Source: G963662905 sp963676415
GTDB taxonomy: Bacteria > Bacteroidota > Bacteroidia > Bacteroidales > WRLA01
Assembly (NCBI GenBank): GCA_963676415.1
Contig: OY781097.1
Location: forward strand, 1,984,001 to 2,048,000
Reading direction: 5' to 3'
Length of the DNA: 64,000 bases
Shown: piece after piece, positions 17,165 to 26,196 of the stretch
Layout of the letters: each line of letters begins with the position of its first letter
Numbering within the stretch: position 1 is the stretch's first letter
Notes under the pieces: model-generated
Told to the model about the DNA's origin: nothing
The model's input: the letters and a program-made list of their open reading frames with translations, nothing else
Database searches by the model: none
Program-made: the position numbers and the translations under genes

Positions 17165-18478
17165 TTATTGGAATAATTTAAAAATATCGTTCCCAACAGC
17201 AAAAGCCATAATGCCGAGGAGGATAATCATTCCTGCCATTTGCGCATATTCCATAAATTTATCGCTGGGTTTGCGCCTTGCTACGATTTCATAAAGCAGG
17301 AACATCACATGGCCGCCGTCAAGTGCCGGAATGGGAAGGATGTTCATAAAGGCCAGTATCAGCGATAGCAGGCCGGTAATGAACCAGAATTTGTGCCAGT
17401 CCCAAACGCCGCCGTAAATTTTGGCAATTCCAATGGGGCCTTGCAGCGATTCTGTGGCTTTTTCTTCGCCGGAGAAGATTTTACCAAATCCTTTTACATT
17501 GACAACCAGCATATTAATAGCGTCTTTATAGCCATATTTCATGGCGGACATAAAGCTGTAATCTTTTAAAGTATAAGGGATTTCGGTAAAAATCCCAACC
17601 AGTCCCGAGGAATCTACAGCCAGTTGTTTTTTTAGTGTGTCGCCCTGGCGGATGATGTCGAGGCTTACAATATCGCCGGCTTTGTGCGATATATAGTCGC
17701 GGAAATCACCATAAGAAGTTAGGGCAATATTATTACAGGAGATAATGTGGTCGCCTTCCATGAGGCCTGCTTTTTCTGCCGGCATGCCTGGCATTAAGCT
17801 GTCGATTTTTGTAGGATAATTGAAAAAATCGATAAAACGTGTGCGCCGGGCAATTTTTGCTGTTTTGTAAAAGGTGTCCGGAACGATGATTTCCATCGGT
17901 TGTCCGTTGCGTTCTACCAGTACACTTGAACCAAACAGTACGTTTACCGACTGTGCATCTTTAAATCGCTCGATATCATTACCATTAATGGAAATAATTT
18001 TATCGCCCGAGTGGAATCCGGCCATTTTGCCAATTTCGGAGGCGTATATGCCATGTTGAGAAACTTCTTCGTTGGGCAGGTATTGCTGTTCATAGCGCAG
18101 GATTACAAAGGCAAAAATGATGACCCCAAGGATGAGGTTAACTACAACGCCGCCAATCATAACAATCAGCCGCTGCCATGCCGGTTTGCTGCGGAATTCC
18201 CAGGGCTGGGCAGGTTTTTTCATGGCTTCCTTATCCATGGATTCGTCGATCATCCCGGCGATTTTTACATATCCGCCCAGTGGGAGCCAGCCAATTCCGT
18301 ATTCTGTATCGCCTTTTTTGAAACTGAATAATTTGATGTTCCAGGCATCAAAAAAGAGGAAGAATTTTTCAACTTTAATACCAAAAGCCCGGGCGGCAAT
18401 GTAGTGTCCGAATTCGTGAAGGATTACCAGGATTGAAAGGCCCAGGATCAGCTGGGCAGCCATAATTAATGCGGTCAT
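17165..18478 (-). CDS. rseP: Site-2 intramembrane zinc metalloprotease (RIP protease)
   Basis: This 437-aa inner-membrane protease cuts transmembrane substrates such as anti-sigma factors. The zinc motif HEFGH is at residues 21-25 in the first membrane segment. Two PDZ-like regions follow in the middle (GFHSGDKIISINGND and GLMEGDHIISCN), and the third zinc ligand sits in LPIPALDGGH near the C-terminus, before the last membrane helix. The start codon overlaps the end of dxr by 4 bp, a sign of translational coupling. The dxr-rseP order is common in bacteria. Its substrate in this organism is not shown. Confidence 0.95.
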   Translation of the reverse strand: MTALIMAAQLILGLSILVILHEFGHYIAARAFGIKVEKFFLFFDAWNIKLFSFKKGDTEYGIGWLPLGGYVKIAGMIDESMDKEAMKKPAQPWEFRSKPAWQRLIVMIGGVVVNLILGVIIFAFVILRYEQQYLPNEEVSQHGIYASEIGKMAGFHSGDKIISINGNDIERFKDAQSVNVLFGSSVLVERNGQPMEIIVPDTFYKTAKIARRTRFIDFFNYPTKIDSLMPGMPAEKAGLMEGDHIISCNNIALTSYGDFRDYISHKAGDIVSLDIIRQGDTLKKQLAVDSSGLVGIFTEIPYTLKDYSFMSAMKYGYKDAINMLVVNVKGFGKIFSGEEKATESLQGPIGIAKIYGGVWDWHKFWFITGLLSLILAFMNILPIPALDGGHVMFLLYEIVARRKPSDKFMEYAQMAGMIILLGIMAFAVGNDIFKLFQ

Positions 18479-19656
18479 TTATGATTGTTTTTTATAATTT
18501 CTTTTGCAAGCGCACGGCTCTCTTTATCTGTTTCTATGAGTGATTCGAGATCAACTTTGGCAATAGGGACAATTTTTTCAAGGCATTGTTCAATGATGGC
18601 CGGAATGCGGTCAAAACCAATCTGCCTGCGCAGGAAAGCATAAACCACTTCCTCATTGGCGGCATTCAGCACACAAGGTGCATTGCCGCCACGCTCCATA
18701 GCGCCATAGGCAAGATTCAATGCCGGAAATTTATCGGTATCGGGCTGCTCAAAATCGAGGCTTGCGTAATGGCTAAAATCGAATCGTTTTGAATTGGCCG
18801 GCAACCTGTTGGGATAGGCAAAAGCATAAAGGATCGGCAGTTTCATGCTGGGCAGTCCCATTTGCGCTTTAATGCTGCCATCACCAAACTGAACCAGGCT
18901 GTGGATAATGGACTGCGGATGCAGAATCACATCAATTTGTTCCGGTTTCAGCTTAAATAGCCAGCCGGCTTCGATAACTTCCAGCCCTTTGTTCATCAAT
19001 GAAGCCGAATCGATGGTGATTTTTTTGCCCATGTTCCATGTAGGGTGCTTCAAAGCCTGCTCGGGTGTAATATTTGTGAATTCACTGGCCGGAAGCTTTC
19101 GGAAAGGGCCACCACTGCCTGTGAGTATGATCTTTTCAATAGGATTGTGGAATTCTCCGCTCAGGCACTGAAATATAGCCGAATGCTCAGAATCCACTGG
19201 CAAGAGTTTTACCCTTTTGCGCAAAGCCGCCTTGATGACCAGCTCACCGCCAACAACCAGGGTTTCCTTATTGGCCAGGGCAATGTCTTTTCCGGCTTCA
19301 ATTGCGCTTAAAGTAGGGCGCAGTCCGGCAAAACCGACCATAGCTGTTAAAACCAGGTCGATAGTGTCAAAAGTTACAACCTGCTCCAGGGCATCAGGTC
19401 CGGCAAAAATTTTGATATCAGGCTGGTCAGAGAGCTCATTGAGCATACGTTCGTAGAGGTGGTCCTGTCCAATTACAACAGCATTGGGTTTGAATTTTCT
19501 GGCTTGTTCGGCCAGGAGCGGCACATTGCACCATGCAGTGAGTATTTCTGCTTCAAACTCTTCAGGATGTTCTTCTATTACTTCCAGCGCCTGCTTGCCA
19601 ATTGATCCTGTAGAGCCGAGAATTGCAATTCTTTTCTTTTGTGCCATCTGCATCAT
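18475..19656 (-). CDS. dxr: 1-deoxy-D-xylulose 5-phosphate reductoisomerase
   Basis: This is the second enzyme of the MEP isoprenoid pathway; it converts DXP to methylerythritol 4-phosphate with NADPH. The 393-aa product shows the nucleotide-binding LGSTGSIGKQAL at the N-terminus, ANKETLV, the metal-site stretch LPVDSEHSAIFQ, the flexible loop GSGGPFR, and TIDSASLMNKGLEVIEA. Three ATGs lie close together at the start (19656, 19653, 19647); MAQKKR at 19647 is also plausible. It lies 6 bp after the M23 peptidase gene and overlaps rseP by 4 bp, so the three form one tight unit. Confidence 0.96.
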   Translation of the reverse strand: MMQMAQKKRIAILGSTGSIGKQALEVIEEHPEEFEAEILTAWCNVPLLAEQARKFKPNAVVIGQDHLYERMLNELSDQPDIKIFAGPDALEQVVTFDTIDLVLTAMVGFAGLRPTLSAIEAGKDIALANKETLVVGGELVIKAALRKRVKLLPVDSEHSAIFQCLSGEFHNPIEKIILTGSGGPFRKLPASEFTNITPEQALKHPTWNMGKKITIDSASLMNKGLEVIEAGWLFKLKPEQIDVILHPQSIIHSLVQFGDGSIKAQMGLPSMKLPILYAFAYPNRLPANSKRFDFSHYASLDFEQPDTDKFPALNLAYGAMERGGNAPCVLNAANEEVVYAFLRRQIGFDRIPAIIEQCLEKIVPIAKVDLESLIETDKESRALAKEIIKNNHK

Positions 19657-19662
19657 TCTTGT

Positions 19663-20544
19663 TTAGAAGGAAATATAGTCTTCCGGGTTTAGTGGGCTGC
19701 CATTATGCCAAAGTTCAAAATGGAGGTGCGGCCCGCTAGTGAGCTCTCCACTGTTGCCTACAATGCTGATGGGTTCTCCGGCTTTGACATAATCGCCGGC
19801 TTTTTTCAGCAATGCAGCATTATGTTTGTAAACCGACATCAGGTTATTGCGGTGCTGCACACCAATGACCCATCCCGTGGCCAATGTCCAGTTGGCAAAA
19901 ATCACCGTGCCGTCGAGTGTGCTTTTTATCGCGTCATTGCGCTTAGCAACGATATCTACTCCGTAATGTGCTCCGTTTGGGTCAAATTTATTGGTAATAA
20001 TACCATCCAGCGGGCTGAAAAAATTCTGCAAGGCCAGGGCAGACTGTGCTGCATTTCCACGTTGTGCAGAAAAGGGGTAAAGGTTGTAGGCGTCATTATC
20101 TTCAAACTGGGAACGAAGAATAGAATCAGCTTCGGAGCGCGTTAGGTTGATGTCCGAATAATCTTTCTCCGGGGCGTGTTCTTCTTCGGGTTTTTCATAC
20201 ACGGCATTGCCTTGTATGATGTTTTTCAGGTTTTTAATAAACAGGTCCTTCCGATGAAATTCCTGCTCGATCGAATCGGCACGCAATTGCAGGTCGTACA
20301 GCTTTTTGGCCAAAGTGACATCCGTATAGCCCGGGATATATTCGCGCAGGCTGGTAAAAGCAATGATGTAGGCCGTAAGCGCTACAAGCAAAACAGAGAT
20401 GGAGATTACCGAAACAAATACATTCATCCGCGACAGGCGAAATGAAAAACGTTCTTCATAAGTCTCCTCATTTTGAATTACAAAACGGTACTTATGCCGG
20501 AATTTCCTGAAGAAAATGCTCTTTTTTTTCGAGGGTCTCTGCAT
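19663..20544 (-). CDS. Membrane-anchored M23 (LytM) peptidoglycan endopeptidase
   Basis: The 293-aa protein has a basic N-terminus, one membrane segment around residues 43-66 (FVSVISISVLLVALTAYIIAF), a coiled-coil region (about 78-115) and a C-terminal LytM domain. Zinc ligands are visible as HYGVD (H-x3-D) and HLHFE (H-x-H), so the domain looks catalytically intact and should cut peptide cross-links in the periplasm. It is the first gene of the run M23-dxr-rseP. The partner and control of the enzyme are not shown. Confidence 0.9.
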   Translation of the reverse strand: MQRPSKKKSIFFRKFRHKYRFVIQNEETYEERFSFRLSRMNVFVSVISISVLLVALTAYIIAFTSLREYIPGYTDVTLAKKLYDLQLRADSIEQEFHRKDLFIKNLKNIIQGNAVYEKPEEEHAPEKDYSDINLTRSEADSILRSQFEDNDAYNLYPFSAQRGNAAQSALALQNFFSPLDGIITNKFDPNGAHYGVDIVAKRNDAIKSTLDGTVIFANWTLATGWVIGVQHRNNLMSVYKHNAALLKKAGDYVKAGEPISIVGNSGELTSGPHLHFELWHNGSPLNPEDYISF

Positions 20545-20923
20545 TCTAAAATCCTTATAGCCTGCAAATATCGTAATTCTTAATAAGTAGTGGGTATAAA
20601 ATTAGAGTTAAAAACGGATATAGGGAAGTAAACGGACTGCAATATTGAAATTGAATGCATTCTGTTGATACCATTTGAGAAAAAAGTAGGAACAGAATAA
20701 TTCATGATTACTGTAGGAATGATTTATTAATAGTGGCAACTGAAGAATATTGGTTGTTGTTATTGCTCTCCAAATATACTGTTTTTGCGTTATAATATAT
20801 CAAGCCGGGGAAGCGGAAATTGGCTTTGAATTACCGAATTTTAAAATTGTATCACCGGATTTAAGATGATCACCACCGCATTTAGAATCAGTGATTTTTT
20901 GAGCATGTATAGCCTATTTTTGT
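20545..20923. other. Gene-free stretch with a short tandem repeat
   Basis: No gene is seen. At 20831-20894 a unit of about 20 bp recurs three times: TTACCGAATTTTAAAA, TCACCGGATTTAAGATGA, then CACCGCATTTAGAATCAGTGA. Repeats of this kind are found at the ends of IS21-family elements, so this may be a transposon end relic. Confidence 0.4.
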
Positions 20924-21067
20924 CAGAGTGGTTATTACACTAAGAAGTTCTTGATTAGGAATGTTTGAGGCAAAGATTGATACAGTAATGTGCTGATATT
21001 GAATCGGAAAAGGATTCATTATAGAGGTGGTGCCGATGCTTCGTGAGACATTATGGACAAGCACTAA
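20924..21067. repeat. Dispersed inverted-repeat (MITE-like) element, copy 3
   Basis: It contains AAGTTCTTGATTAGGAATGT, matching the interior of copies 1 and 2. Its right end CATTATGGACAAGCACTAA (21049-21067) is the same as the right end of copy 2 except for one base (CACTAA against CATTAA). The left end, near TATTTTTGTCAGAG, is degraded and its exact boundary is uncertain. Confidence 0.5.
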
Positions 21068-21167
21068 ATAAGGACGTTTGGTTTTTGCCTGGAAGTGCTT
21101 GGATTTCCGTATCAGTTCTATTATGTATTCAATTTTTTTAATTAAGTATAAATTTAAAAGAGAAATT

Positions 21168-23831
21168 ATGAAACGATTTTTATTGGTTTTGGTATTTATG
21201 TTTTCCTTAATAGCATCCACTTATGCGGACTGGGATTTGAGGGACAAAATTGTTAAGGATGATGGCGGAGAAGGTGCAGATTGTTTTGGTCATTCTGTTG
21301 ACATTGATGGCGATTATGCTATTGTAAGCGCATATATGGATGAAAATGATGATGATCCCGATTATGAATATAATTTTGGTGCGGTCTATATCTATAAAAA
21401 AGCAGGCGATAACTGGGTGCAGCAAGGTGGTAAAATTGTGGCTCCGGACAGAGCTGATGGTGATGTATTCGGATGTTCCGTAGCTATTGATGGTGATTAT
21501 GCAATTATCGGAGCGCAGGGAGTTGATGAATGGAGCGGTGGATTGCGATATGATAAGGTTGGTGCTGCGTATGTTTTTAAAAAAGGTGCCGATGGCGCAT
21601 GGGCCTATCAGGCCAAACTCGAGGCAACTGATGTTGCAGTCGAAAGCCGTTATTTTGGATATTCCGTTGACATTGATGGCGATTATGCCGTTGTAGGGGC
21701 CTACTATGACAGCAATAGAAAGGGCGCTGCTTACATATTTAAACGGAATGGTGCAGCCTGGAATGCTATTGCCAAACTTACTGCCGATGATGGCGATGCT
21801 GCCGATTGGTTTGGCTGTTCCGTTGCTATTGACGGGAACAATGCTGTAATTGGTGCTGAGTATGCCGATGGTATTAGTGTAAGCGGAACCGGTGCCGCCT
21901 ATGTTTACAGATTGGAAAATGGTGTCTGGACACAAAAGCAGAAACTGCTTTCCCATTGGGATCATAGGACAAGTTTTGGCTGTTCTGTATCACTCGATGG
22001 CGATTATGCCTTGATTGGGGCTAAATCGGAGTATGTTGGAGGTCAATATGCCGGAGCCGCTTTTGTTTTTAAGTGGGATGGGAACCTCTGGGAAGAAGAA
22101 AACAGATTCTATGCAGATGATGGATATGGAACTGATTACTTTGGTGGTTCTGTTTCCCTTTATGGAGACTATGCCTTGATCGGGGCCGTTGGTGATGATG
22201 ATGTCGCGCCCGAAACGGGTTCAGCTTATCTTTTTAAAAGGGATGGCAGAATATGGGTTCAGCAACAAAAATTTATTGCCAATGATCCGGTCGCCCATGA
22301 TGATTTCGGATGCTCTGTGGCTATTTACGGTGACGATATTTTTATTGGTGCCGAAAGGGTGGAAAACGTTAATAATGATGATGTTGGAGCAGCCTATATC
22401 TATTTTGACAATGTGGTAGATATTACTTGGGACGGTTCTGAAAGTACAGACTGGAATACAGCCGCCAACTGGGATTTGAATGTAGTGCCTACAACGAATC
22501 ATAATGTGTTAATTCCTGCAGGTTTAGTAAACTATCCCGAAATCAGCATTAACGATAATGCCGTAAGTGTTGATTTGACAGTAAACGGTGGTGCAGAACT
22601 TACCATACTTAGTGGTGGCTCATTCATTCCAACCGGTACAATTACAAACAATGGAACCATCGAAATAAAGCGTACCATTCCTAATAATGAATGGCACCAT
22701 ATTTCTTCACCTGTTTCAAATGCTACTGCAGAAGTATTTGCCGGGGAATTCCTCTTAAACTGGACAGAAGCAACCGAAAGCTGGAATGATATTGATGTAG
22801 CTAACTTTAACCTGGAAGTGGGCAAAGGTTATTCCTTATGGGGCGATGCCAAAGGCGTCTATACCTTCAGCGGCAGCCCGCGCACCGAAAGTGTCACTGT
22901 TATCATGACCAATAATGGGGGCAATGGTGATGCAGAAGGTTTTAACCTCTTGGGAAATCCGTTTACTTCTTCACTCGATTGGAACCAGTTTGATTATGGT
23001 ACAATATACTATTGGGATGGTGCGCAGCAGCAATATGCAAAATGGAACAGCTGGTCAGGAGGAACTAATGGAGGAACTCAGTTTATTCCTCCTATGCAAG
23101 GTTTCTTTGTTGAAGCGCCTTTAAATGCTGGTTATGAATTGAGAATCCCATATACGGCCAGGATACACACTGATGCCAATACATTCTGGAAAGAAGAAAC
23201 CAACGACCAGCGTATCCGCTTAACAGCATCTTCTGCAAACGGTATGAAAGATGAAACCTTATTAGTGTTCAATGATGCGGCTATAGCCGGTTTTGAACAT
23301 GCCACCGATGCGCGGAAACTGTTTTCCGGTACAGAAGGTATGCCTGAACTTTACAGTATTGAAAACGAGAAAAGGCTTTCCATAGACATGAGGCCATTGG
23401 TTCCTGAAATTCAGCTGGGTTTCTACAACGATCAAAGCGGAACCTACAGCATCGCAGCCAACGAAATCAGTAAACTGGAAAATGCAACACTGGAAGATAC
23501 CAAATTTGACGTCTTACATAAGCTTGCAGATGGAGCATATACCTTTGAATGGGAAGCCGGAGAAGATGAAAAACGTTTCAAACTGCATTTGGGCACCACA
23601 TCCATAAACGATGTGGAACTATCTGCTATACAGGTTTATCCATTCGGAGAAGAAATTGTGATCAAATCCGTAATCCCGGCAAGCGAAATCACGCTTACTG
23701 ATATATCGGGCCGTGTTCTGGGCGAATGGCAAAACCTTGGCAGCATTCCGGCTCCCATAACCGCAGGCATTTATCTGGTGACGATCAATACCAATAATCA
23801 AAAAGTAACAAAGAAAATCCTAATCAAATAA
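21168..23831 (+). CDS. Secreted FG-GAP beta-propeller protein with T9SS-type C-terminus
   Basis: The start is the ATG at 21168, which gives a clear signal peptide (MKRFLLVLVFMFSLIASTYA); an upstream in-frame ATG at 21078 lies in the dispersed repeat flank and is rejected. The product is 887 aa. Residues about 37-415 hold seven repeats of the form (D)xFGxSVxIDGDYAxxGA, enough for one closed seven-bladed propeller of the FG-GAP/integrin-alpha type. A parallel beta segment with WDGSESTDWNTAANWD follows from residue 419. The last ~75 residues, from SINDVELSAIQVYPF to KKILIK, resemble a T9SS sorting domain, although YPFGEE replaces the usual YPNP. The likely role is cell-surface binding or scaffold; no enzyme motif is seen. 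Confidence 0.88.
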   Translation: MKRFLLVLVFMFSLIASTYADWDLRDKIVKDDGGEGADCFGHSVDIDGDYAIVSAYMDENDDDPDYEYNFGAVYIYKKAGDNWVQQGGKIVAPDRADGDVFGCSVAIDGDYAIIGAQGVDEWSGGLRYDKVGAAYVFKKGADGAWAYQAKLEATDVAVESRYFGYSVDIDGDYAVVGAYYDSNRKGAAYIFKRNGAAWNAIAKLTADDGDAADWFGCSVAIDGNNAVIGAEYADGISVSGTGAAYVYRLENGVWTQKQKLLSHWDHRTSFGCSVSLDGDYALIGAKSEYVGGQYAGAAFVFKWDGNLWEEENRFYADDGYGTDYFGGSVSLYGDYALIGAVGDDDVAPETGSAYLFKRDGRIWVQQQKFIANDPVAHDDFGCSVAIYGDDIFIGAERVENVNNDDVGAAYIYFDNVVDITWDGSESTDWNTAANWDLNVVPTTNHNVLIPAGLVNYPEISINDNAVSVDLTVNGGAELTILSGGSFIPTGTITNNGTIEIKRTIPNNEWHHISSPVSNATAEVFAGEFLLNWTEATESWNDIDVANFNLEVGKGYSLWGDAKGVYTFSGSPRTESVTVIMTNNGGNGDAEGFNLLGNPFTSSLDWNQFDYGTIYYWDGAQQQYAKWNSWSGGTNGGTQFIPPMQGFFVEAPLNAGYELRIPYTARIHTDANTFWKEETNDQRIRLTASSANGMKDETLLVFNDAAIAGFEHATDARKLFSGTEGMPELYSIENEKRLSIDMRPLVPEIQLGFYNDQSGTYSIAANEISKLENATLEDTKFDVLHKLADGAYTFEWEAGEDEKRFKLHLGTTSINDVELSAIQVYPFGEEIVIKSVIPASEITLTDISGRVLGEWQNLGSIPAPITAGIYLVTINTNNQKVTKKILIK

Positions 23832-23846
23832 CAAAATAACCATGGA

Positions 23847-23946
23847 AGAGACCCTCACCCGTAAAGACGCACGGCCGTGCGTCTCATGCAGAACAGCCGT
23901 GCGTCCCATGAAACGCAGCCTGCATCGGGAAACAATGAGGGTCTCT
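23847..23946. repeat. Nested palindromic (REP-like) element
   Basis: AGAGACCCTCA (23847-23857) and TGAGGGTCTCT (23936-23946) are a perfect 11-bp inverted pair enclosing about 80 bp. Inside is the perfect 18-bp palindrome GACGCACGGCCGTGCGTC (23866-23883), followed by a second partial copy, GCCGTGCGTC. It lies in the 132-bp gap between the propeller gene and the small PID-CTERM-like gene. Confidence 0.75.
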
Positions 23947-23963
23947 TACAAAACCATATCATT

Positions 23964-24170
23964 ATGAAAAAAATAATCACACTTATCGCAATCGTTTTTA
24001 TAGCTGTTTCACTAAATGCGCAAGCTCCTCCTCATCCAAACGGAGGCGACAATCCTTTGGATAATGGTAATGCCCGGGTTCCTGGAGGCGGCGCACCAAT
24101 TGGTGGAGGATTATTTGTGCTGCTTGGCCTGGGGGCCGCATATGGCGTAAAAAAGTGGGGCTCGAAGTAA
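23964..24170 (+). CDS. Small PID-CTERM-like exported protein
   Basis: The 68-aa product starts at the ATG at 23964 with a signal peptide (MKKIITLIAIVFIAVSLNAQ). A short Pro/Gly/Asn-rich linker follows, then PIGGGLFVLLGLGAAYG and the basic tail VKKWGSK. This layout, signal peptide plus P-I-(D/G)-G-G-hydrophobic-Y-G-V-K-K, is that of the tiny PID-CTERM proteins of Bacteroidota, here with PIG in place of PID. Such C-termini look like membrane-sorting signals, but I know of no proven processing enzyme. It is too short for a catalytic domain. It follows the propeller gene in the same direction, with the palindromic element between them. Confidence 0.8.
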   Translation: MKKIITLIAIVFIAVSLNAQAPPHPNGGDNPLDNGNARVPGGGAPIGGGLFVLLGLGAAYGVKKWGSK

Positions 24171-24201
24171 TCTGTAAGTAAAGTCAATGATTAAAAGGTT
24201 T

Positions 24202-24238
24202 AAAGGCATTCAGGGAATTCGGAATGCCTTTATTTTTT
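24202..24238 (+). terminator. Terminator after the PID-CTERM-like gene
   Basis: AAAGGCATTC (24202-24211) and GAATGCCTTT (24222-24231) form a 10-bp stem followed by ATTTTTT. Confidence 0.85.
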
Positions 24239-24255
24239 GGCATTTGCCCATGATG

Positions 24256-24325
24256 AGAAAAGCTTTGTTCCCATGTGCTTTTTCTAAGGTTTTTTGCCTT
24301 TCAAAATTCAAAACACATAATAAAC
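24256..24325 (+). repeat. 70-bp direct repeat, left copy (target duplication of the IS)
   Basis: It is identical base for base to 26197-26266. It starts AGAAAAGCTTTG, ends ACATAATAAAC, and abuts the left inverted repeat of the insertion sequence exactly. Confidence 0.93.
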
Positions 24326-26196
24326 CCCGAGTTTGACAGATAATTTGCTCAGACCTTCTGTACCCCCTATAAACACTGGGTTTCTGTTTTGGTTTTGCAA
24401 AAGTGTAGTGAACAATTTTAGTTCATATGCATAAAATAGAATGGTCTTTGTCTATATTTGTGTGATAAACAAAGTGCTATGTTCATCAAGACAACAAAAA
24501 ACAGCAAGGGCACAGCCTATTACCATTTGGTAGAGTCTTATCGTGAAGGAGGAAAAGTCAAACAGCGCACCTTAATGTCCCTTGGGAAAGTTGAAGAGGG
24601 CAGGCTGGAGCAACTTGCAGAAGCAATACGCAAACACACCGACAAGCTTGCAGTGTTTGACATGGCCAAAGAAGTAGATGTTAAGGACACCTATGTACTG
24701 GGGCCCCTGCTCATACTTGACCGCATGATGGGGGAACTGGGGATAAAAAAATGCCTTGCCAATATCCAATCCCAGCACCCGAAGCTTGAATTTAACTTGG
24801 AGCGCGTTTTGTTTTCACAAGTTTGTTCCCGTTTTCTAAAACCAGTTTCAAAACTTTCCCTTTATGACAATTGGTTGCAGCGCATGTACCCAGGTTTAGT
24901 TGACCACGATATATCGCTTCAGCATATTTATCGCAGCCTTGACCTGCTTAGCAAGCACAAAGAAGACATCGAGCGCTTTCTGTTCAATTACGGCAAAGAC
25001 CTTTTTAGCATTAATGTAGATGTAGTGCTGTACGATTTGACAACCTTGCGTTTCGAGAGCACACGGACAGATCTGGGTGAACTTCGCCAATTTGGGTACA
25101 GTAAGGAAATGCGAAGCGATTGCACACAGGTAGTATTGGGCCTGCTTACGGATACTTGCGGGATACCGCTCTGTTTTGAAGTCCATCCGGGCAATACCTT
25201 TGAAGGCAAAACCCTTGATGGTATCGTGGAGCGCATCAGCAGCAAGCTTTCTGTGCGCAGATTTATTTTTGTGGCCGATCGTGGGCTTTTCTCATTTGAT
25301 AACCTTAAGCACATTAAAAAGCGCAATGGCGAGTTTATTGTCGGGTTAAAGATGGGGACTTTAAAAAAGGAAATACAAGAAGGTTTTTATGACCTCTCCA
25401 AGTTTAACTGGCTTAATGAAGAGCTGGCAATACGTGAAACCACAATCGGTGAAGACCGCTGCATTATAACTTGGTCAAAAATAAGGGCAGGGCGAGACGC
25501 CAAAGCACGCGAAGATGTACTGGACAAAATCAATGCTGCCCTTTCTTCTTCCAAGCCACTGACAAAAAAATTTATTACCAACCGGGCATATAAAAAATAC
25601 CTTTCTGTAAAAGGCCAAAGCCAATGTGGCCTTAACCACAAGTTAATTGCCAAAGAGGCTAAAAGTGATGGCTTTTTTGGTATTGTTACCAATGTTAAGC
25701 AAATGCCTGCTACTGAAATCGTTTCAAATTACAAAGAATTATGGCGGATTGAAGATGCCTTCGGCGAAATGAAAGGCTATTTGAAAAGCAGGCCGGTGTT
25801 TCATTGGACTGATAACCGGATTATTGGACATCTGATGCTCTGCTTTTTATCACATTATTGCGAGGCACACTTAACCAAAAAGCTTAGGGAAAGCCAAGAA
25901 AGGTACAGCTCAAAATCCACTGAAAAAAAATTAATTCAAGACCGCCCTTTAACGGTAGCGGCAGCAATGGGACAATTGGCCAGGGTCATGGCCGTGCCTG
26001 TTAAAATCAAAAAAAATACAATTTGGCTCCGAACCGATATCCCTCCAAATGCGCTTAAGTTGATTAAAGCTATCGGCATGCAAGTACCACCAAAAATCCT
26101 ATCAAAAGAAGACAAATTGTAGTGGCACAAACCAAAACTCATGGCATCAATATGCTATGTGTCAACTATATACAAATATTTGCTGTCAAACTCGGG
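24326..26196 (+). mobile_element. IS1634-like (IS4 superfamily) insertion sequence, intact
   Basis: A 1871-bp element. The left end begins CCCGAGTTTGACAG and the right end is its exact 14-bp reverse complement CTGTCAAACTCGGG. It carries one full-length transposase gene (24479-26122) and is flanked by a perfect 70-bp direct repeat. Long, variable target duplications are a known trait of the IS1634 family, which agrees with the transposase sequence. The identity of the two 70-bp copies points to a recent insertion. Confidence 0.93.
24479..26122 (+). CDS. IS1634-family transposase
   Basis: The start at 24479 gives MFIKTTKNSKGTAYYHLVES, the normal N-terminus of this family; seven upstream codons are open but not conserved. 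The 547-aa length is full size. DDE-type catalytic features are visible: the first Asp in VVLYDLTTLRFES, the second in FVADRGLFS, and the C-terminal YREK-like segment YKELWRIEDAFGEMKGYL with its Glu. There is no frameshift or internal stop, so the enzyme may be active. It occupies almost the whole insertion sequence. Confidence 0.95.
   Translation: MFIKTTKNSKGTAYYHLVESYREGGKVKQRTLMSLGKVEEGRLEQLAEAIRKHTDKLAVFDMAKEVDVKDTYVLGPLLILDRMMGELGIKKCLANIQSQHPKLEFNLERVLFSQVCSRFLKPVSKLSLYDNWLQRMYPGLVDHDISLQHIYRSLDLLSKHKEDIERFLFNYGKDLFSINVDVVLYDLTTLRFESTRTDLGELRQFGYSKEMRSDCTQVVLGLLTDTCGIPLCFEVHPGNTFEGKTLDGIVERISSKLSVRRFIFVADRGLFSFDNLKHIKKRNGEFIVGLKMGTLKKEIQEGFYDLSKFNWLNEELAIRETTIGEDRCIITWSKIRAGRDAKAREDVLDKINAALSSSKPLTKKFITNRAYKKYLSVKGQSQCGLNHKLIAKEAKSDGFFGIVTNVKQMPATEIVSNYKELWRIEDAFGEMKGYLKSRPVFHWTDNRIIGHLMLCFLSHYCEAHLTKKLRESQERYSSKSTEKKLIQDRPLTVAAAMGQLARVMAVPVKIKKNTIWLRTDIPPNALKLIKAIGMQVPPKILSKEDKL

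Noticed and set aside
21207..21965. Open frame of 252 codons on the minus strand opposite the FG-GAP propeller gene
   Set aside because: Its repeats mirror the FG-GAP repeats of the plus-strand gene; it is a reading-frame shadow.
23866..23930. Possible CRISPR repeat
   Set aside because: The palindromic word occurs once in full and once in part, with no regular spacers and no cas genes.
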